Source of the DNA: Paraburkholderia tropica | GTDB lineage: Bacteria > Pseudomonadota > Gammaproteobacteria > Burkholderiales > Burkholderiaceae | NCBI RefSeq assembly: GCF_900109265.1 | Contig: NZ_FNZM01000002.1 | Coordinates: forward strand, 310,001 to 374,000 | Direction of reading: 5' to 3' | Length of the DNA: 64,000 bases | In this document: one piece after another, positions 53,348 through 62,063 of the stretch | Numbering within the stretch: position 1 is the stretch's first letter | Layout: each line of letters opens with the position of its first letter | Notes under the pieces: model-generated | The model's database searches: none | Told to the model about the DNA's origin: nothing | Seen by the model: only the letters and a program-made list of their open reading frames with translations | Position numbers and translations under genes: made by a program

Positions 53348-54478
53348 ATGGCGAAACGGGATTACTACGAGGTTCTGGGCGTCGCGAAGAACGCGAGCGA
53401 CGACGAAATCAAGAAGGCGTATCGCAAGCTGGCGATGAAGTATCACCCCGACCGCAATCCGGACAACAAGGATGCGGAAGAGCATTTCAAGGAGGTCAAA
53501 GAGGCCTACGAAATGCTGTCGGACTCGCAAAAGCGCGCGGCATACGACCAGTACGGCCATGCGGGCGTCGATCCCAACATGGGCGGCGCGGGCGCGCAGG
53601 GCTTCGGCGGTTTCGCCGACGCCTTCGGCGACATTTTCGGCGACATCTTCGGCCAGGCGGCCGGTGCGCGCGGCGGCCGCAGCGGCCCGCAGGTGTACCG
53701 CGGCGCTGACCTGCGCTACAGCATGGAAATCACGCTGGAGCAGGCGGCGCACGGCTACGAGACGCAAATCCGCGTGCCGGGCTGGAGCGGCTGCGAGGTC
53801 TGCCACGGCTCGGGCGCGAAGCCCGGCACCAAGCCGGAAACCTGCCCGACCTGCCACGGCTCCGGCCAGGTGCGCATGTCGCAGGGCTTCTTTAGCATCC
53901 AGCAGACCTGTCCGAAGTGCCACGGCACGGGTTCCTACATCCCCGAACCGTGCACGGCCTGTCACGGCGCGGGCAAGGTGAAGGAAACCAAGACGCTCGA
54001 AGTGAAGATTCCGGCGGGTATCGACGACGGCATGCGCATCCGCTCGGCCGGCAACGGCGAGCCGGGCATCAACGGCGGTCCGTCGGGCGACCTGTATGTG
54101 GAAATCCACATCAAGCAGCACGCGGTCTTCGAGCGTGACGGCGACGACCTCCATTGCCAGATGCCGATTCCGTTCACCACGGCGGCGCTCGGCGGCGAGA
54201 TCGAAGTGCCCACGCTGGCGGGCCGCGCGACCTTCACGGTTCCGGAAGGCACGCAGTCGGGCAAGACGTTCCGTCTGCGCGGCAAGGGCATCAAGGGTTT
54301 GCGTTCGAGCATCGCGGGCGATCTGTACGTGCACGTGCAGGTCGAAACGCCGGTCAAGCTCACCGACAACCAGCGCGATCTGCTCCAGCAGTTCGAGAAG
54401 TCGCTCGTGGAAGGCGGTTCGCGCCACAGCCCGCAGAGCAAGAGCTGGTTCGACCGCGTGAAGAGCTTCTTCGACTGA
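53348..54478 (+). CDS. dnaJ: Co-chaperone DnaJ (Hsp40)
   Basis: Delivers substrates to DnaK and stimulates its ATPase. The 376-residue type I protein has the J domain (residues 1-70, with HPD at 33-35 in [10 protein letters not shown]) and a Gly/Phe-rich linker ([18 protein letters not shown]). The zinc-binding domain carries four repeats [24 protein letters not shown] and CTACHGAG (about 150-215). The C-terminal substrate-binding region has [20 protein letters not shown] and [20 protein letters not shown]. The length is normal (E. coli 376). The ATG at 53348 gives the standard [12 protein letters not shown] start. It follows dnaK by 277 bp with a stem-loop between, so it is probably read through from dnaK. 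Confidence 0.99.
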   Translation: MAKRDYYEVLGVAKNASDDEIKKAYRKLAMKYHPDRNPDNKDAEEHFKEVKEAYEMLSDSQKRAAYDQYGHAGVDPNMGGAGAQGFGGFADAFGDIFGDIFGQAAGARGGRSGPQVYRGADLRYSMEITLEQAAHGYETQIRVPGWSGCEVCHGSGAKPGTKPETCPTCHGSGQVRMSQGFFSIQQTCPKCHGTGSYIPEPCTACHGAGKVKETKTLEVKIPAGIDDGMRIRSAGNGEPGINGGPSGDLYVEIHIKQHAVFERDGDDLHCQMPIPFTTAALGGEIEVPTLAGRATFTVPEGTQSGKTFRLRGKGIKGLRSSIAGDLYVHVQVETPVKLTDNQRDLLQQFEKSLVEGGSRHSPQSKSWFDRVKSFFD

Positions 54479-54532
54479 TGCGCGTTCCCACGCGCGTCGG
54501 GTTGCATCGATGCAGTAGCAGGTAGCAAGTCC

Positions 54533-56446
54533 ATGGCAGTCAATCCTGGCGGCGCGGTGTTCGCGCTGCTCGACGACGGCGACTCGACGGCCACGCGCCG
54601 CTCGAGCCGCCTCTACACGGGGTTCGTGCGCGAAGTCGCGTGCGAACGCGCGGCGGATCTCGACGCGGCCTGCGCCCAGGTGCAGGCCGAACAGCGCGCG
54701 GGGCGCCACGCGCTCGTGATCGGCGATTACGAATTCGGGCGCGCGCTTGAATTCGCGAAGCACGATGCGGCGTCATCGGCGCCATCGTCAACGGCCTCCG
54801 CCAGTCAGCCAACGCAGCACGGCCACGCCGCGCTGCGTTTTTTATTGTTCGCGCACTGCGAAATGCTTTCGCGCGAGGAAGCCGACGCGTGGCTCGCCGC
54901 GCGCGAAGGCCGTGAATCGCCCGCGCCCGCGGGCATCGCGGCGGTGACGATGGGTGTCGATCGCGAGCGTTTCGAGCACGACATCCACGCCGTGCAGGAC
55001 GCCCTGCGCATCGGCGACTCGTATCAGATCAACTACACGTACCGGCTCGATTTCGAGACGTTCGGCACGCCCGTCGCGCTGTACCGGCGTCTGCGCGAGC
55101 GTCAGCGCGTGCGTTATGGCGCGCTGATCGCATTGCCGGGCGACCGCTGGGTGCTGTCGTGCTCGCCGGAACTGTTCGTCGAGAAGCACGGCGAGACGTT
55201 GCGCGCGAAACCGATGAAGGGCACCGCCGCGCGCGACCCCGATGCGGCGCGCGATACCGCCGCCGCGCAATTCCTCGCGAACGATCCCAAGAATCGCGCT
55301 GAAAACGTGATGATCGTCGATCTCCTGCGCAACGATCTGTCGCGCGTGGCGCAGACGGGCTCGGTGCGCGTGCCGGCGCTGTTCAGCGTCGAGCCGTATG
55401 CGTCGGTCTGGCAGATGACGTCGACGGTTGAAGCCATCGTGCGCCAAGGCACCACGTTCGCCGACGCGATGCGCGCGCTGTTCCCGTGCGGTTCGATCAC
55501 GGGCGCGCCCAAGCATCGCACGATGGAGTTGATCGAGGCGCTGGAGCACGGGCCGCGCGGGCTGTACACGGGCACGATCGGCTGGCTCGACGCCGCGCCG
55601 GACGGCGAGGCCTGCGGCGACTTTTGCCTCTCGGTCGTGATCCGCACGCTGACGCTCGACGCCGCACAATCCGGCGACGCGGTCATGCGCCGCGGCCAGA
55701 TGGGCGTGGGCGCGGGCATCGTGCTCGACAGCGTGGCCGCCGACGAATACGAGGAGTGCCGTTTGAAAGCACGTTTTCTGACTCAGGCCGATCCCGGCAT
55801 CGAACTGTTCGAGACGATGTACGCGACGCGCGCGCAAGGCGTGCGTCACCTCGACCGTCATCTCGCGCGGCTCGCGGCGAGTGCGGCGTGGCTCGATTTT
55901 CCGTGCGACGTCGAGGCGTTGCGGGCGCGTTTGAGCGAGACCTGCGCGAGCTTTGTCGACGAGGATGCGCCGCATCGCGTGCGCGTGGCGCTCGCCAAGC
56001 ACGGCGAGTTCGTGCTCACGAGCGCGCCGCTCGCGCCGCTGGCGTCGGAAACCGTGGGCGTGTTACTGGCTTCGGATCACGGCTATGCGCCGGTTGCATC
56101 CGCCGATGCGCTGCTGCTGCGCAAATCCACGCGCCGTGTCGACTTCGACCACGCGTGGCGCGAAGCGGAGACGCAGGGCGGCTTCGACATGCTGTTCTTC
56201 AACGAACGCGGCGAGCTGACCGAAGGCGGGCGCTCGAACGTGTTCGTGAAACTCGGCGGCCAGTGGTTCACGCCGCCGCTCGCGTCGGGGCTGCTGCCGG
56301 GCGTGATGCGCGGCGTGCTGCTCGACGACGAGGCGTTCGGCGCGCAGGAGCGCGTGCTCACGCGCGACGACGTGCTCGACGCCGAAGCGCTGCTGCTGAC
56401 CAACGCGCTGCGCGGCGCGCTGCCCGCGCGCTTGATGCTGATCTGA
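54533..56446 (+). CDS. pabB: Aminodeoxychorismate synthase component I fused to aminodeoxychorismate lyase
   Basis: Makes p-aminobenzoate for folate: the PabB part aminates chorismate to 4-amino-4-deoxychorismate, and the PabC part eliminates pyruvate. The 637-residue protein has a chorismate-binding domain (to about residue 415) with GDSYQINYTYRLDFETFG, SCSPELFVEKHGETLRAKPM followed by KGT (the Lys of the P-x-KGT motif near 229), LLRNDLSRVAQTGSVRVPAL and FPCGSITGAPKHRTMELIE. The C-terminal part (about 420-637) resembles the class IV PLP-fold lyase, with LFETMYATRAQGVRHLDRHL, the Lys/RKS segment LLLRKSTRRVDFDHAW, FFNERGELTEGGRSNVFVKL and LPGVMRGVLL. The ATG at 54533 follows weak purine-rich sequence. 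The fused form is common in Burkholderiales. The glutaminase PabA is not in the window. folK, of the same pathway, lies 3 kb downstream. Confidence 0.94.
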   Translation: MAVNPGGAVFALLDDGDSTATRRSSRLYTGFVREVACERAADLDAACAQVQAEQRAGRHALVIGDYEFGRALEFAKHDAASSAPSSTASASQPTQHGHAALRFLLFAHCEMLSREEADAWLAAREGRESPAPAGIAAVTMGVDRERFEHDIHAVQDALRIGDSYQINYTYRLDFETFGTPVALYRRLRERQRVRYGALIALPGDRWVLSCSPELFVEKHGETLRAKPMKGTAARDPDAARDTAAAQFLANDPKNRAENVMIVDLLRNDLSRVAQTGSVRVPALFSVEPYASVWQMTSTVEAIVRQGTTFADAMRALFPCGSITGAPKHRTMELIEALEHGPRGLYTGTIGWLDAAPDGEACGDFCLSVVIRTLTLDAAQSGDAVMRRGQMGVGAGIVLDSVAADEYEECRLKARFLTQADPGIELFETMYATRAQGVRHLDRHLARLAASAAWLDFPCDVEALRARLSETCASFVDEDAPHRVRVALAKHGEFVLTSAPLAPLASETVGVLLASDHGYAPVASADALLLRKSTRRVDFDHAWREAETQGGFDMLFFNERGELTEGGRSNVFVKLGGQWFTPPLASGLLPGVMRGVLLDDEAFGAQERVLTRDDVLDAEALLLTNALRGALPARLMLI

Positions 56447-56533
56447 ACGACCGGACAGGCGCGCGACAGATTTCGCGCGCCTCGGTTAGCCTGCTAGCTG
56501 CCTGGCCCCGGCAGGGCCGCGGAGAGCGGCGGC

Positions 56534-57484
56534 ATGGCACGACCTTCCTTCTTGAACATGCGGGACGAGAGCGCCGTGCTGCGCCTCTCGATCGCCACCA
56601 CGCTGCTGATCGCCACGGGCGGCGTGCTGTTCGGCCTCTTTTCCGGCTCTTTCTCGATCATTTTCGACGGCGTCTACTCGCTCGTCGACGCCAGCATGAG
56701 CGCGCTCGCGCTCGCCGTCGTCCGCCTGATCACCTCGCATGCCGTCGACGTCGATTTGCCGCGCAAATGGCGCGAGCGTTTCACGATGGGTTTCTGGCAT
56801 CTCGAACCGATGGTGCTCGCGCTGAACGGCACGCTGCTCGTCGCGGTCACCGTCTATGCGCTGATCAACGCGATCACGAGCCTGCTGGGCGGCGGCCACG
56901 CGCTGCACTTCGGCCCGGCGCTGGTCTACGCGGTGCTGACGGTGAGCGTCTGCGCGGCGATGGCCCTGCTCGAAGTGCGCGCCAACCGGCGCATCCGCTC
57001 GGACTTCCTGCGGCTCGACATCAAGTCGTGGATCATGTCGGCGGGCATCACGGCGGCGCTGTTGATCGCGTTCGGCGCGGGCTACGCGATCGAAGGCACG
57101 GCGTGGGCAAGCTACACGCCGTATATCGACCCTGCGGCGCTGGCCTTCGTCTGCGTGGTCATCATGCCGATTCCGCTCGCGGAGATCCGCCAGGCGCTGC
57201 TCGACATGCTGCTGGTGGCGCCCGCCGACCTCAAGGCGCAGGTCGATGCGATCGCCGTGAAATTCGTCGAGCGTTACGCGTTCCAGTATCACCGCGCCTA
57301 CGTGGCGAAAGTGGGGCGGTCGCGCGAAATCGAGCTGTATTTCGTGGTGCCGCCCGAGATGCCGGCGAAGCGGCTCGCCGAATGGGACGCGATCCGCGAC
57401 GAGATCGGCCGGGCCATCGGCGGCGACGAAGCGCACCGCTGGCTCACGATCATGTTCACGTGCGACCCGGAATGGGCGGAATGA
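56534..57484 (+). CDS. Cation diffusion facilitator family transporter
   Basis: Inner-membrane exporter of divalent metal, probably driven by protons; the metal is unknown. The 316-residue protein has six membrane helices (about 16-36, 44-64, 90-112, 125-146, 168-188, 195-215) and a soluble C-terminal domain (about 230-316). In helix 2 the family DxxxD is replaced by YSLVD (Tyr48, Asp52), though Asp45 lies one turn before. In helix 5 the usual HxxxD is replaced by DIKSW (Asp162, Trp166). So the central metal site has an unusual set of ligands. The ATG at 56534 follows GGAGAGCGGCGGC. It stands alone after pabB, ends before panB (convergent), and has no metal-related neighbour. Confidence 0.85.
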   Translation: MARPSFLNMRDESAVLRLSIATTLLIATGGVLFGLFSGSFSIIFDGVYSLVDASMSALALAVVRLITSHAVDVDLPRKWRERFTMGFWHLEPMVLALNGTLLVAVTVYALINAITSLLGGGHALHFGPALVYAVLTVSVCAAMALLEVRANRRIRSDFLRLDIKSWIMSAGITAALLIAFGAGYAIEGTAWASYTPYIDPAALAFVCVVIMPIPLAEIRQALLDMLLVAPADLKAQVDAIAVKFVERYAFQYHRAYVAKVGRSREIELYFVVPPEMPAKRLAEWDAIRDEIGRAIGGDEAHRWLTIMFTCDPEWAE

Positions 57485-57559
57485 GAGGGGAGGGAACGGG
57501 CGCGGGCGTGTGCGGCCCGCGCGTGCATCGGCTGAATCAGAACGCGTCAGCAGAACGCG

Positions 57560-58375
57560 TCAGAACACGTGTTCGGGACCGGGGAAGCTGCCTTCCTTGA
57601 CGGCCTGCACATAGGCGCGCACGGCCGATTCGATGTCGGGCTGACCCGTCATGAAGTCCTTCACGAAACGCGGACGCTTGCCGGGGAAAATGCCCAGCAT
57701 GTCGTGCAGCACCAGCACCTGTCCCGAGCACTCGACGCCCGCACCGATGCCGATGGTCGGAATGCGCAGCTGCTTCGTGACTTCCGTGCCGAGCGCCGCC
57801 GGCACCGCTTCGATCACCACGAGTTGCGCACCGGCGTCCTGCAGCGCGAGCGCGTCGCGGATCAGTTGCGTCGCGCCCGCATCGCTCTTGCCCTGCACCT
57901 TGAAGCCGCCGAACGCATGCACCGACTGCGGCGTAAGACCGATGTGCGCGCACACGGGCACCGCGCGCTCGACCAGCATCTTCACGGTGGGCGCGAGCCA
58001 TTCGCCGCCCTCGATCTTCACCATCTGCGCGCCCGCGCGCATCAGCTTGACCGAGTTCGCGAAGGCGTCTTCGGGCGTGCCGAAGGTACCGAACGGCAGA
58101 TCGGCGACGATCAGCGCCTTGGGCTGCGCGCGCGCCACCGACGCCGTGTGATAGGCGATGTCGTCGATGGTGACGGGCAGCGTGGTCGTGTGGCCCTGGA
58201 GCACGTTGCCGAGCGAGTCGCCGATCAGCACGGAATCGACGCCCGCACGGTCGCACAGCGCCGAAAAGCTCGCGTCGTAGCAGGTCAGCATGGCGATGCG
58301 CTCGCCCGCGTCGCGCATTGCCTGGAGTTTGGGCACGGTGACCGCGCTGCGGCTCGTTTCCTGCAGGTAAGTCAT
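57560..58375 (-). CDS. panB: 3-methyl-2-oxobutanoate hydroxymethyltransferase (ketopantoate synthase)
   Basis: Transfers a hydroxymethyl group from methylene-tetrahydrofolate to 2-oxoisovalerate, the first committed step of pantothenate synthesis. The 271-residue protein has the TIM-barrel motifs [40 protein letters not shown] (with the metal-binding Asp), [50 protein letters not shown] with the catalytic Glu, and [20 protein letters not shown]. The length is normal. It is the last gene of the minus-strand operon from perM and 46 bp downstream of the deoxynucleoside kinase. Its dependence on a folate cofactor gives a loose link to folK in the same operon. panC is not in the window. Confidence 0.97.
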   Translation of the reverse strand: MTYLQETSRSAVTVPKLQAMRDAGERIAMLTCYDASFSALCDRAGVDSVLIGDSLGNVLQGHTTTLPVTIDDIAYHTASVARAQPKALIVADLPFGTFGTPEDAFANSVKLMRAGAQMVKIEGGEWLAPTVKMLVERAVPVCAHIGLTPQSVHAFGGFKVQGKSDAGATQLIRDALALQDAGAQLVVIEAVPAALGTEVTKQLRIPTIGIGAGVECSGQVLVLHDMLGIFPGKRPRFVKDFMTGQPDIESAVRAYVQAVKEGSFPGPEHVF

Positions 58376-58421
58376 GGGGAATCCGTTTGGAAAAGAGAGA
58401 AACCGGAGAGGAGCGCGCCGC

Positions 58422-59102
58422 TTAGAGCGACGTGCCCTTGACGAAGGATTCCTTGCGGCCGCGCATGGTTTCGATACGTTCGGCGATCAGCGCAAGGTCC
58501 GCATCGGAATCGAGCGGGTGCAGATTTTCCACGCCGACGGTCAGCACCGGCGCATGGTCGTAATGATAGAAAAATTCGTTGTAGCTGTCGCAGAGGCTAC
58601 GCAGAAAGGCATCGGAAATGTGCTGCTCCGCAGCCACCGCGCGCTTCTGGATGCGCGCGTAGAGCGCTTCCGGGCTCGCCTGCAGATAGACGACGAGGTC
58701 GGGCGCGCTCGTCTGCGCGGGCAGCCGTTCGGCCAGCGCGCGATAGAGCGGCAGTTCGTCTTCCGGGAGCGTGAGGCGCGCGAACACGTCGTTGCGCTCG
58801 GCGAGGAAATTGGTCACGAGCGGCACACCGGCGGCGCGGCGCGCGGCCACTTCGTGCGAGAGGCGCTCGCGCTGCAGGGCCACCGAGAGCTGCGCGGCCA
58901 GCGCGTGCCGCGAGGCGTCGCGCCAGAAGCGTTCGAGAAAGGGATTGTCGGCGTGCGACTCGAACAGGGTCTGCATCGACCAGCGTTCGGCCAGACGCGT
59001 GGCGAGCGCGGTCTTGCCCGCGCCGATCGGCCCTTCGATCGCGATGTACTGATACGCCGGACGGGCCGCGCGTGCGGTGACGACGGGTAGCGGCGTGCTC
59101 AT
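58422..59102 (-). CDS. Deoxynucleoside (deoxyguanosine/deoxyadenosine) kinase
   Basis: Phosphorylates a deoxynucleoside in the salvage pathway; the base preference is not certain. The 226-residue protein has the P-loop [20 protein letters not shown] (GPIGAGKT at residues 24-31), the substrate-contact motif [14 protein letters not shown] with the conserved Glu region, and [24 protein letters not shown] sequence ([12 protein letters not shown]). The [23 protein letters not shown]-type motif region (Leu-x-Ala-Ser and the Arg lid) completes the bacterial dGK/dAK family marks. The ATG at 59102 overlaps the folK stop by 4 bases (ATGA), so translation is coupled. In this operon type the kinase regularly sits between folK and panB. 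Confidence 0.92.
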   Translation of the reverse strand: MSTPLPVVTARAARPAYQYIAIEGPIGAGKTALATRLAERWSMQTLFESHADNPFLERFWRDASRHALAAQLSVALQRERLSHEVAARRAAGVPLVTNFLAERNDVFARLTLPEDELPLYRALAERLPAQTSAPDLVVYLQASPEALYARIQKRAVAAEQHISDAFLRSLCDSYNEFFYHYDHAPVLTVGVENLHPLDSDADLALIAERIETMRGRKESFVKGTSL

Positions 59103-59689
59103 CCGCAACGGCCCGTGGGCGTGCCCGGCGTCGCGACCGTCGTGCTGGCGGAGGCGCTGTTCGACGATGCGTCGGCCGGCGCCTGCGACGCCATGCCCAG
59201 ACACTGGCACAGCGGCTTCATCTTCTCGATGCGCTGGTCGGCCACGCCGGGCAGGAAGTCGCTCACGCGGCCCTTGCCGGGAATCTCCAGTTCGGGATCG
59301 ACCTCGGCGAGCGGCGCGAGCACGAACGCGCGCACCGTCATGCGCGGATGCGGCACCATGAGATCGGGTTCGTCGATGATCTCGCCGCCGTACAGCAGGA
59401 TGTCGATGTCGAGCGTGCGCGGCGCGTTGCGAAAGGGGCGTTCGCGGCCGAAATGATGCTCGACGCGGTGACACAGGCCGAGCAGCTCGCGCACGGCGAG
59501 CCGCGTGTCGAGCTTCACGACGCAGTTGAAATAGTCGTCGCCGCCCGCGTCGATCGGCGCGGTGCGGTACAGACTCGATTTCGCGAGCACGGTGATGGAG
59601 TGCTGTTGCGCGAGGCACACCACCGTGTCTTTGAGGGTCTGGCGCGCATCCCCCAGATTCGCGCCGATTCCCAGCCAGGCAACCGTCAT
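59099..59689 (-). CDS. folK: 2-amino-4-hydroxy-6-hydroxymethyldihydropteridine pyrophosphokinase
   Basis: Transfers pyrophosphate from ATP to the pterin precursor of folate. The 196-residue protein has the conserved WLGIGANLGDARQTLKDTVV start, YRTAPIDAGGDDYFNCVVKL, the pterin/ATP site VEHHFGRERPFRNAPRTLDI followed by DILLYGG (the two metal-binding Asp of DIDILLY), and VPHPRMTVRAFVLAPLAEVD. At 196 it is longer than the family (about 160) owing to a Ser/Ala/Thr/Pro-rich C-terminal tail after PGVADQ. It lies between pcnB and the kinase gene, sharing a 4-base stop/start overlap with the latter. With pabB it provides two folate enzymes within 5 kb. Confidence 0.96.
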   Translation of the reverse strand: MTVAWLGIGANLGDARQTLKDTVVCLAQQHSITVLAKSSLYRTAPIDAGGDDYFNCVVKLDTRLAVRELLGLCHRVEHHFGRERPFRNAPRTLDIDILLYGGEIIDEPDLMVPHPRMTVRAFVLAPLAEVDPELEIPGKGRVSDFLPGVADQRIEKMKPLCQCLGMASQAPADASSNSASASTTVATPGTPTGRCG

Positions 59690-59758
59690 GGCTTCACTTC
59701 CGACTATCGTTGCGGTTGACGATGGACCTTACCGCACTTTGCCGCGCCTTGCATGGCG

Positions 59759-61369
59759 TCAGTCCTCGTGCGGGTTGCCGTCGTCGCCGAACGAGCCATC
59801 CGCGTCGGCGCTTTCGGCGCCCACCGCGGCTTCGCCCGTTTTGCGTTTCGCTCCGCCGCGACGGCGGCGCTTGCGCGGCGAACGCTCTTTCGTGCCGCCC
59901 TGCGTGAGCAGGGTTTCGCGCGCGGTCGGGTCGCCGCTGATGAAATCGGTCCACCATTGGCCGATTTCGGCGTCGAGCTCGCCCGATTCGCAGCGCAGCA
60001 GCAGGAAATCATAGCCCGCGCGGAAACGCGGATGCTCCAGCAGCTTGATGGCGCTGCGGCCGCGCTTTTCGAGGCGCAGTTGCAGGCCCCAGATTTCGCG
60101 CATATCCGACGAGAAGCGGCGATGGATCGCCAGTTTCTCCGTTTGCGCGTCGATCACGTCGTCCATCGCGCGGTGCAGCGCCGGCACCGGGAATTCGCCC
60201 TCGGCCGTGTATTGCTGCAGACGCTGCTGCACGTCGTGCCAGAGCAGCGTGGCGAACAGGAAGCCCGGCGAAACCGGCTTGCCCGCACGCACGCGCGCGT
60301 CGGTGCTGGACAGCGCGAGCGAGATGAAGCGCTCGCCCTGCGGCTGTTCGAGGACCACGTCGAGCAGCGGCAGCAGGCCGTGATGCAGGCCTTCCTTGCG
60401 CAGCCACTTGAGGCATTCGAGCGCGTGACCCGAGAGCAGCAGCTTGAGCATCTCGTCGAACAGACGCGCCGCGGGCACGTTGTTGATGAGGTCGGCGAGA
60501 TCCTGAATCGGACCGCGCGTGTTTTCTTCGATGTCGAAACCGAGCTTGGCCGCGAAACGCACCACGCGCAGCATGCGCACCGGATCTTCGCGATAACGCG
60601 TGGCCGGGTCGCCGATCATGCGCAGCAGGCGCGCGCGCATGTCGGCCATGCCGTTGTGGTAATCCAGCACGGTTTGCGTGGCCGGATCGTAGTACATCGC
60701 GTTGATCGTGAAGTCGCGGCGCGTGGCGTCCTCGTGCTGCTCGCCCCAGACGTTGTCGCGCAGCACGCGGCCGCTCGCGTCGACGTGGTGCGTCTTGCGG
60801 TCGAGTTCGTCGCGGCGCATGCGCTTGGCCGGCGGAGCCGATTCGGCGGGCGGCGGCGGTGCATCGACGAGCGCGCGGAAAGTCGAGACTTCGATGATTT
60901 CCTGGCCGAACTGCACGTGCACGATCTGGAAGCGGCGGCCGATGATGCGCGCGCGGCGGAACAGCTTCTGCACCTGGTCGGGCGTGGCGTCCGTGGCCAC
61001 GTCGAAGTCCTTGGGCGCGACGCCGAGCAGCAGGTCGCGCACCGCGCCGCCGACGATGAACGCGCGAAAACCCGCTTGCTGCAGGCCTTCGGTCACGCGC
61101 ACGGCGTTGCGGGAGATCAGCGACGGGTTGATGCCGTGCACGTCGGCCGAGAGGATCACGGGCGAGATCGGCTCGCTCGCGCCCATGGCGGCGCGCGGCT
61201 TGGTGAGCGTGGCGCGCGTGCCGGACTTTGCAGCGGGCTTGCGGCGCGTGCGGGGCGCGGCTTCGTCGTCGGATGCGGAGTGGGAGGCTGCGGCTTGCGC
61301 GCCTGCGTCGTCGTGCGCGGCGGCGCTGTCGTCCTGGCCGAACAGCTTGCGGATGAATTTCTTGATCAC
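59759..61369 (-). CDS. pcnB: Poly(A) polymerase I
   Basis: Adds 3' poly(A) tails to RNA, which speeds decay. The 536-residue protein has an N-terminal basic, disordered stretch (about residues 20-65). The class II nucleotidyltransferase core follows with FRAFIVGGAVRDLLLGVAPK then DFDVATDATPDQV (two catalytic Asp, near residue 115). Next are RRARIIGRRFQIVHVQFGQE, the basic RRDFTINAMYYDPATQTVLD, and IGDPATRYREDPVRMLRVVR. The C-terminal tail is Arg/Lys-rich (RSPRKRRRRGGAKRKTG), as in bacterial PAP rather than CCA-adding enzymes. It overlaps the HAD gene upstream by 4 bases (ATGA). The order HAD-pcnB-folK is conserved in Burkholderiales. Confidence 0.96.
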   Translation of the reverse strand: MIKKFIRKLFGQDDSAAAHDDAGAQAAASHSASDDEAAPRTRRKPAAKSGTRATLTKPRAAMGASEPISPVILSADVHGINPSLISRNAVRVTEGLQQAGFRAFIVGGAVRDLLLGVAPKDFDVATDATPDQVQKLFRRARIIGRRFQIVHVQFGQEIIEVSTFRALVDAPPPPAESAPPAKRMRRDELDRKTHHVDASGRVLRDNVWGEQHEDATRRDFTINAMYYDPATQTVLDYHNGMADMRARLLRMIGDPATRYREDPVRMLRVVRFAAKLGFDIEENTRGPIQDLADLINNVPAARLFDEMLKLLLSGHALECLKWLRKEGLHHGLLPLLDVVLEQPQGERFISLALSSTDARVRAGKPVSPGFLFATLLWHDVQQRLQQYTAEGEFPVPALHRAMDDVIDAQTEKLAIHRRFSSDMREIWGLQLRLEKRGRSAIKLLEHPRFRAGYDFLLLRCESGELDAEIGQWWTDFISGDPTARETLLTQGGTKERSPRKRRRRGGAKRKTGEAAVGAESADADGSFGDDGNPHED

Positions 61370-62052
61370 GATGCCTGGAACAAATCGAGGATGCGCCAGC
61401 CCTTTTGTTGCGCGTGGGCGCGCAGGGTGTCGTCGGGGTTGGTCGCGATCGGGTCGGTGACCTTTTCGAGCAGCGGAATGTCGTTGTGCGAGTCGCTATA
61501 GAAGTAGCTGTGCTCGAAGTCCGACCACGTTTTGCCGAGCGAGGCGAGCCACGCTTCGACGCGCACGATCTTGCCTTCACGGTAGCTCGGCGTGCCCGTC
61601 GGGCGGCCCGTGAAGCCCGAGGCCGGATGGCCGTCGACGGTTTCGACCTCGCAGCCGATCAGCTTGTCCACCGCGAACGCCTCGGCGATGGGCGCCGTGA
61701 TGAACTCGTTGGTGGCCGTGACCACGCAGCACACATCGCCCGCTTCCTTGTGCTCGCGCACCAGTTCCAGCGCGGCCGGCAGGATGGCCGGACGGATGAC
61801 TTCGTGCATGAACTGGTCGTGCCACGTCTTGAGCTGCGCGCGCGAATACTTCGCGAGCGGCGTGAGCATGGCGACGAGGTAAGCGTGGATGTCGAGCTTG
61901 CCGGCCTTGTAGTCGGCGTAGAAGCGGTCGTTCTGCTCGGCGAAGCTGGTGGCGTCCACGATGCCGAGCTTCACCATGAAGCGGCCCCATTCGTGGTCGC
62001 TGTCGGTGGGGATCAGCGTGTGATCGAGATCGAAAAGTGCGAGATTAGCCAT
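61366..62052 (-). CDS. HAD superfamily IB phosphatase
   Basis: Haloacid-dehalogenase-type phosphomonoesterase; the substrate is unknown. The 228-residue protein has motif I FDLDHTLIPTDSDHEWGRFM with nucleophile Asp8 and acid Asp10, and the HAD-IB cap region (about 20-90). Motif II VVTATNEFITAPIAEAFAVD (Thr near 112), a Lys in REGKIVRVEAWLASLG (near 160) and motif III YFYSDSHNDIPLLEKVTDPI (near 186) complete the site. Proteins of this SerB/CicA-like group include phosphoserine phosphatases and phosphatidylglycerophosphatases, and the set of residues does not decide. It lies 11 bp after hda and overlaps pcnB by 4 bp, in an operon. Confidence 0.93.
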   Translation of the reverse strand: MANLALFDLDHTLIPTDSDHEWGRFMVKLGIVDATSFAEQNDRFYADYKAGKLDIHAYLVAMLTPLAKYSRAQLKTWHDQFMHEVIRPAILPAALELVREHKEAGDVCCVVTATNEFITAPIAEAFAVDKLIGCEVETVDGHPASGFTGRPTGTPSYREGKIVRVEAWLASLGKTWSDFEHSYFYSDSHNDIPLLEKVTDPIATNPDDTLRAHAQQKGWRILDLFQAS

Positions 62053-62063
62053 GGGCGCTCATT

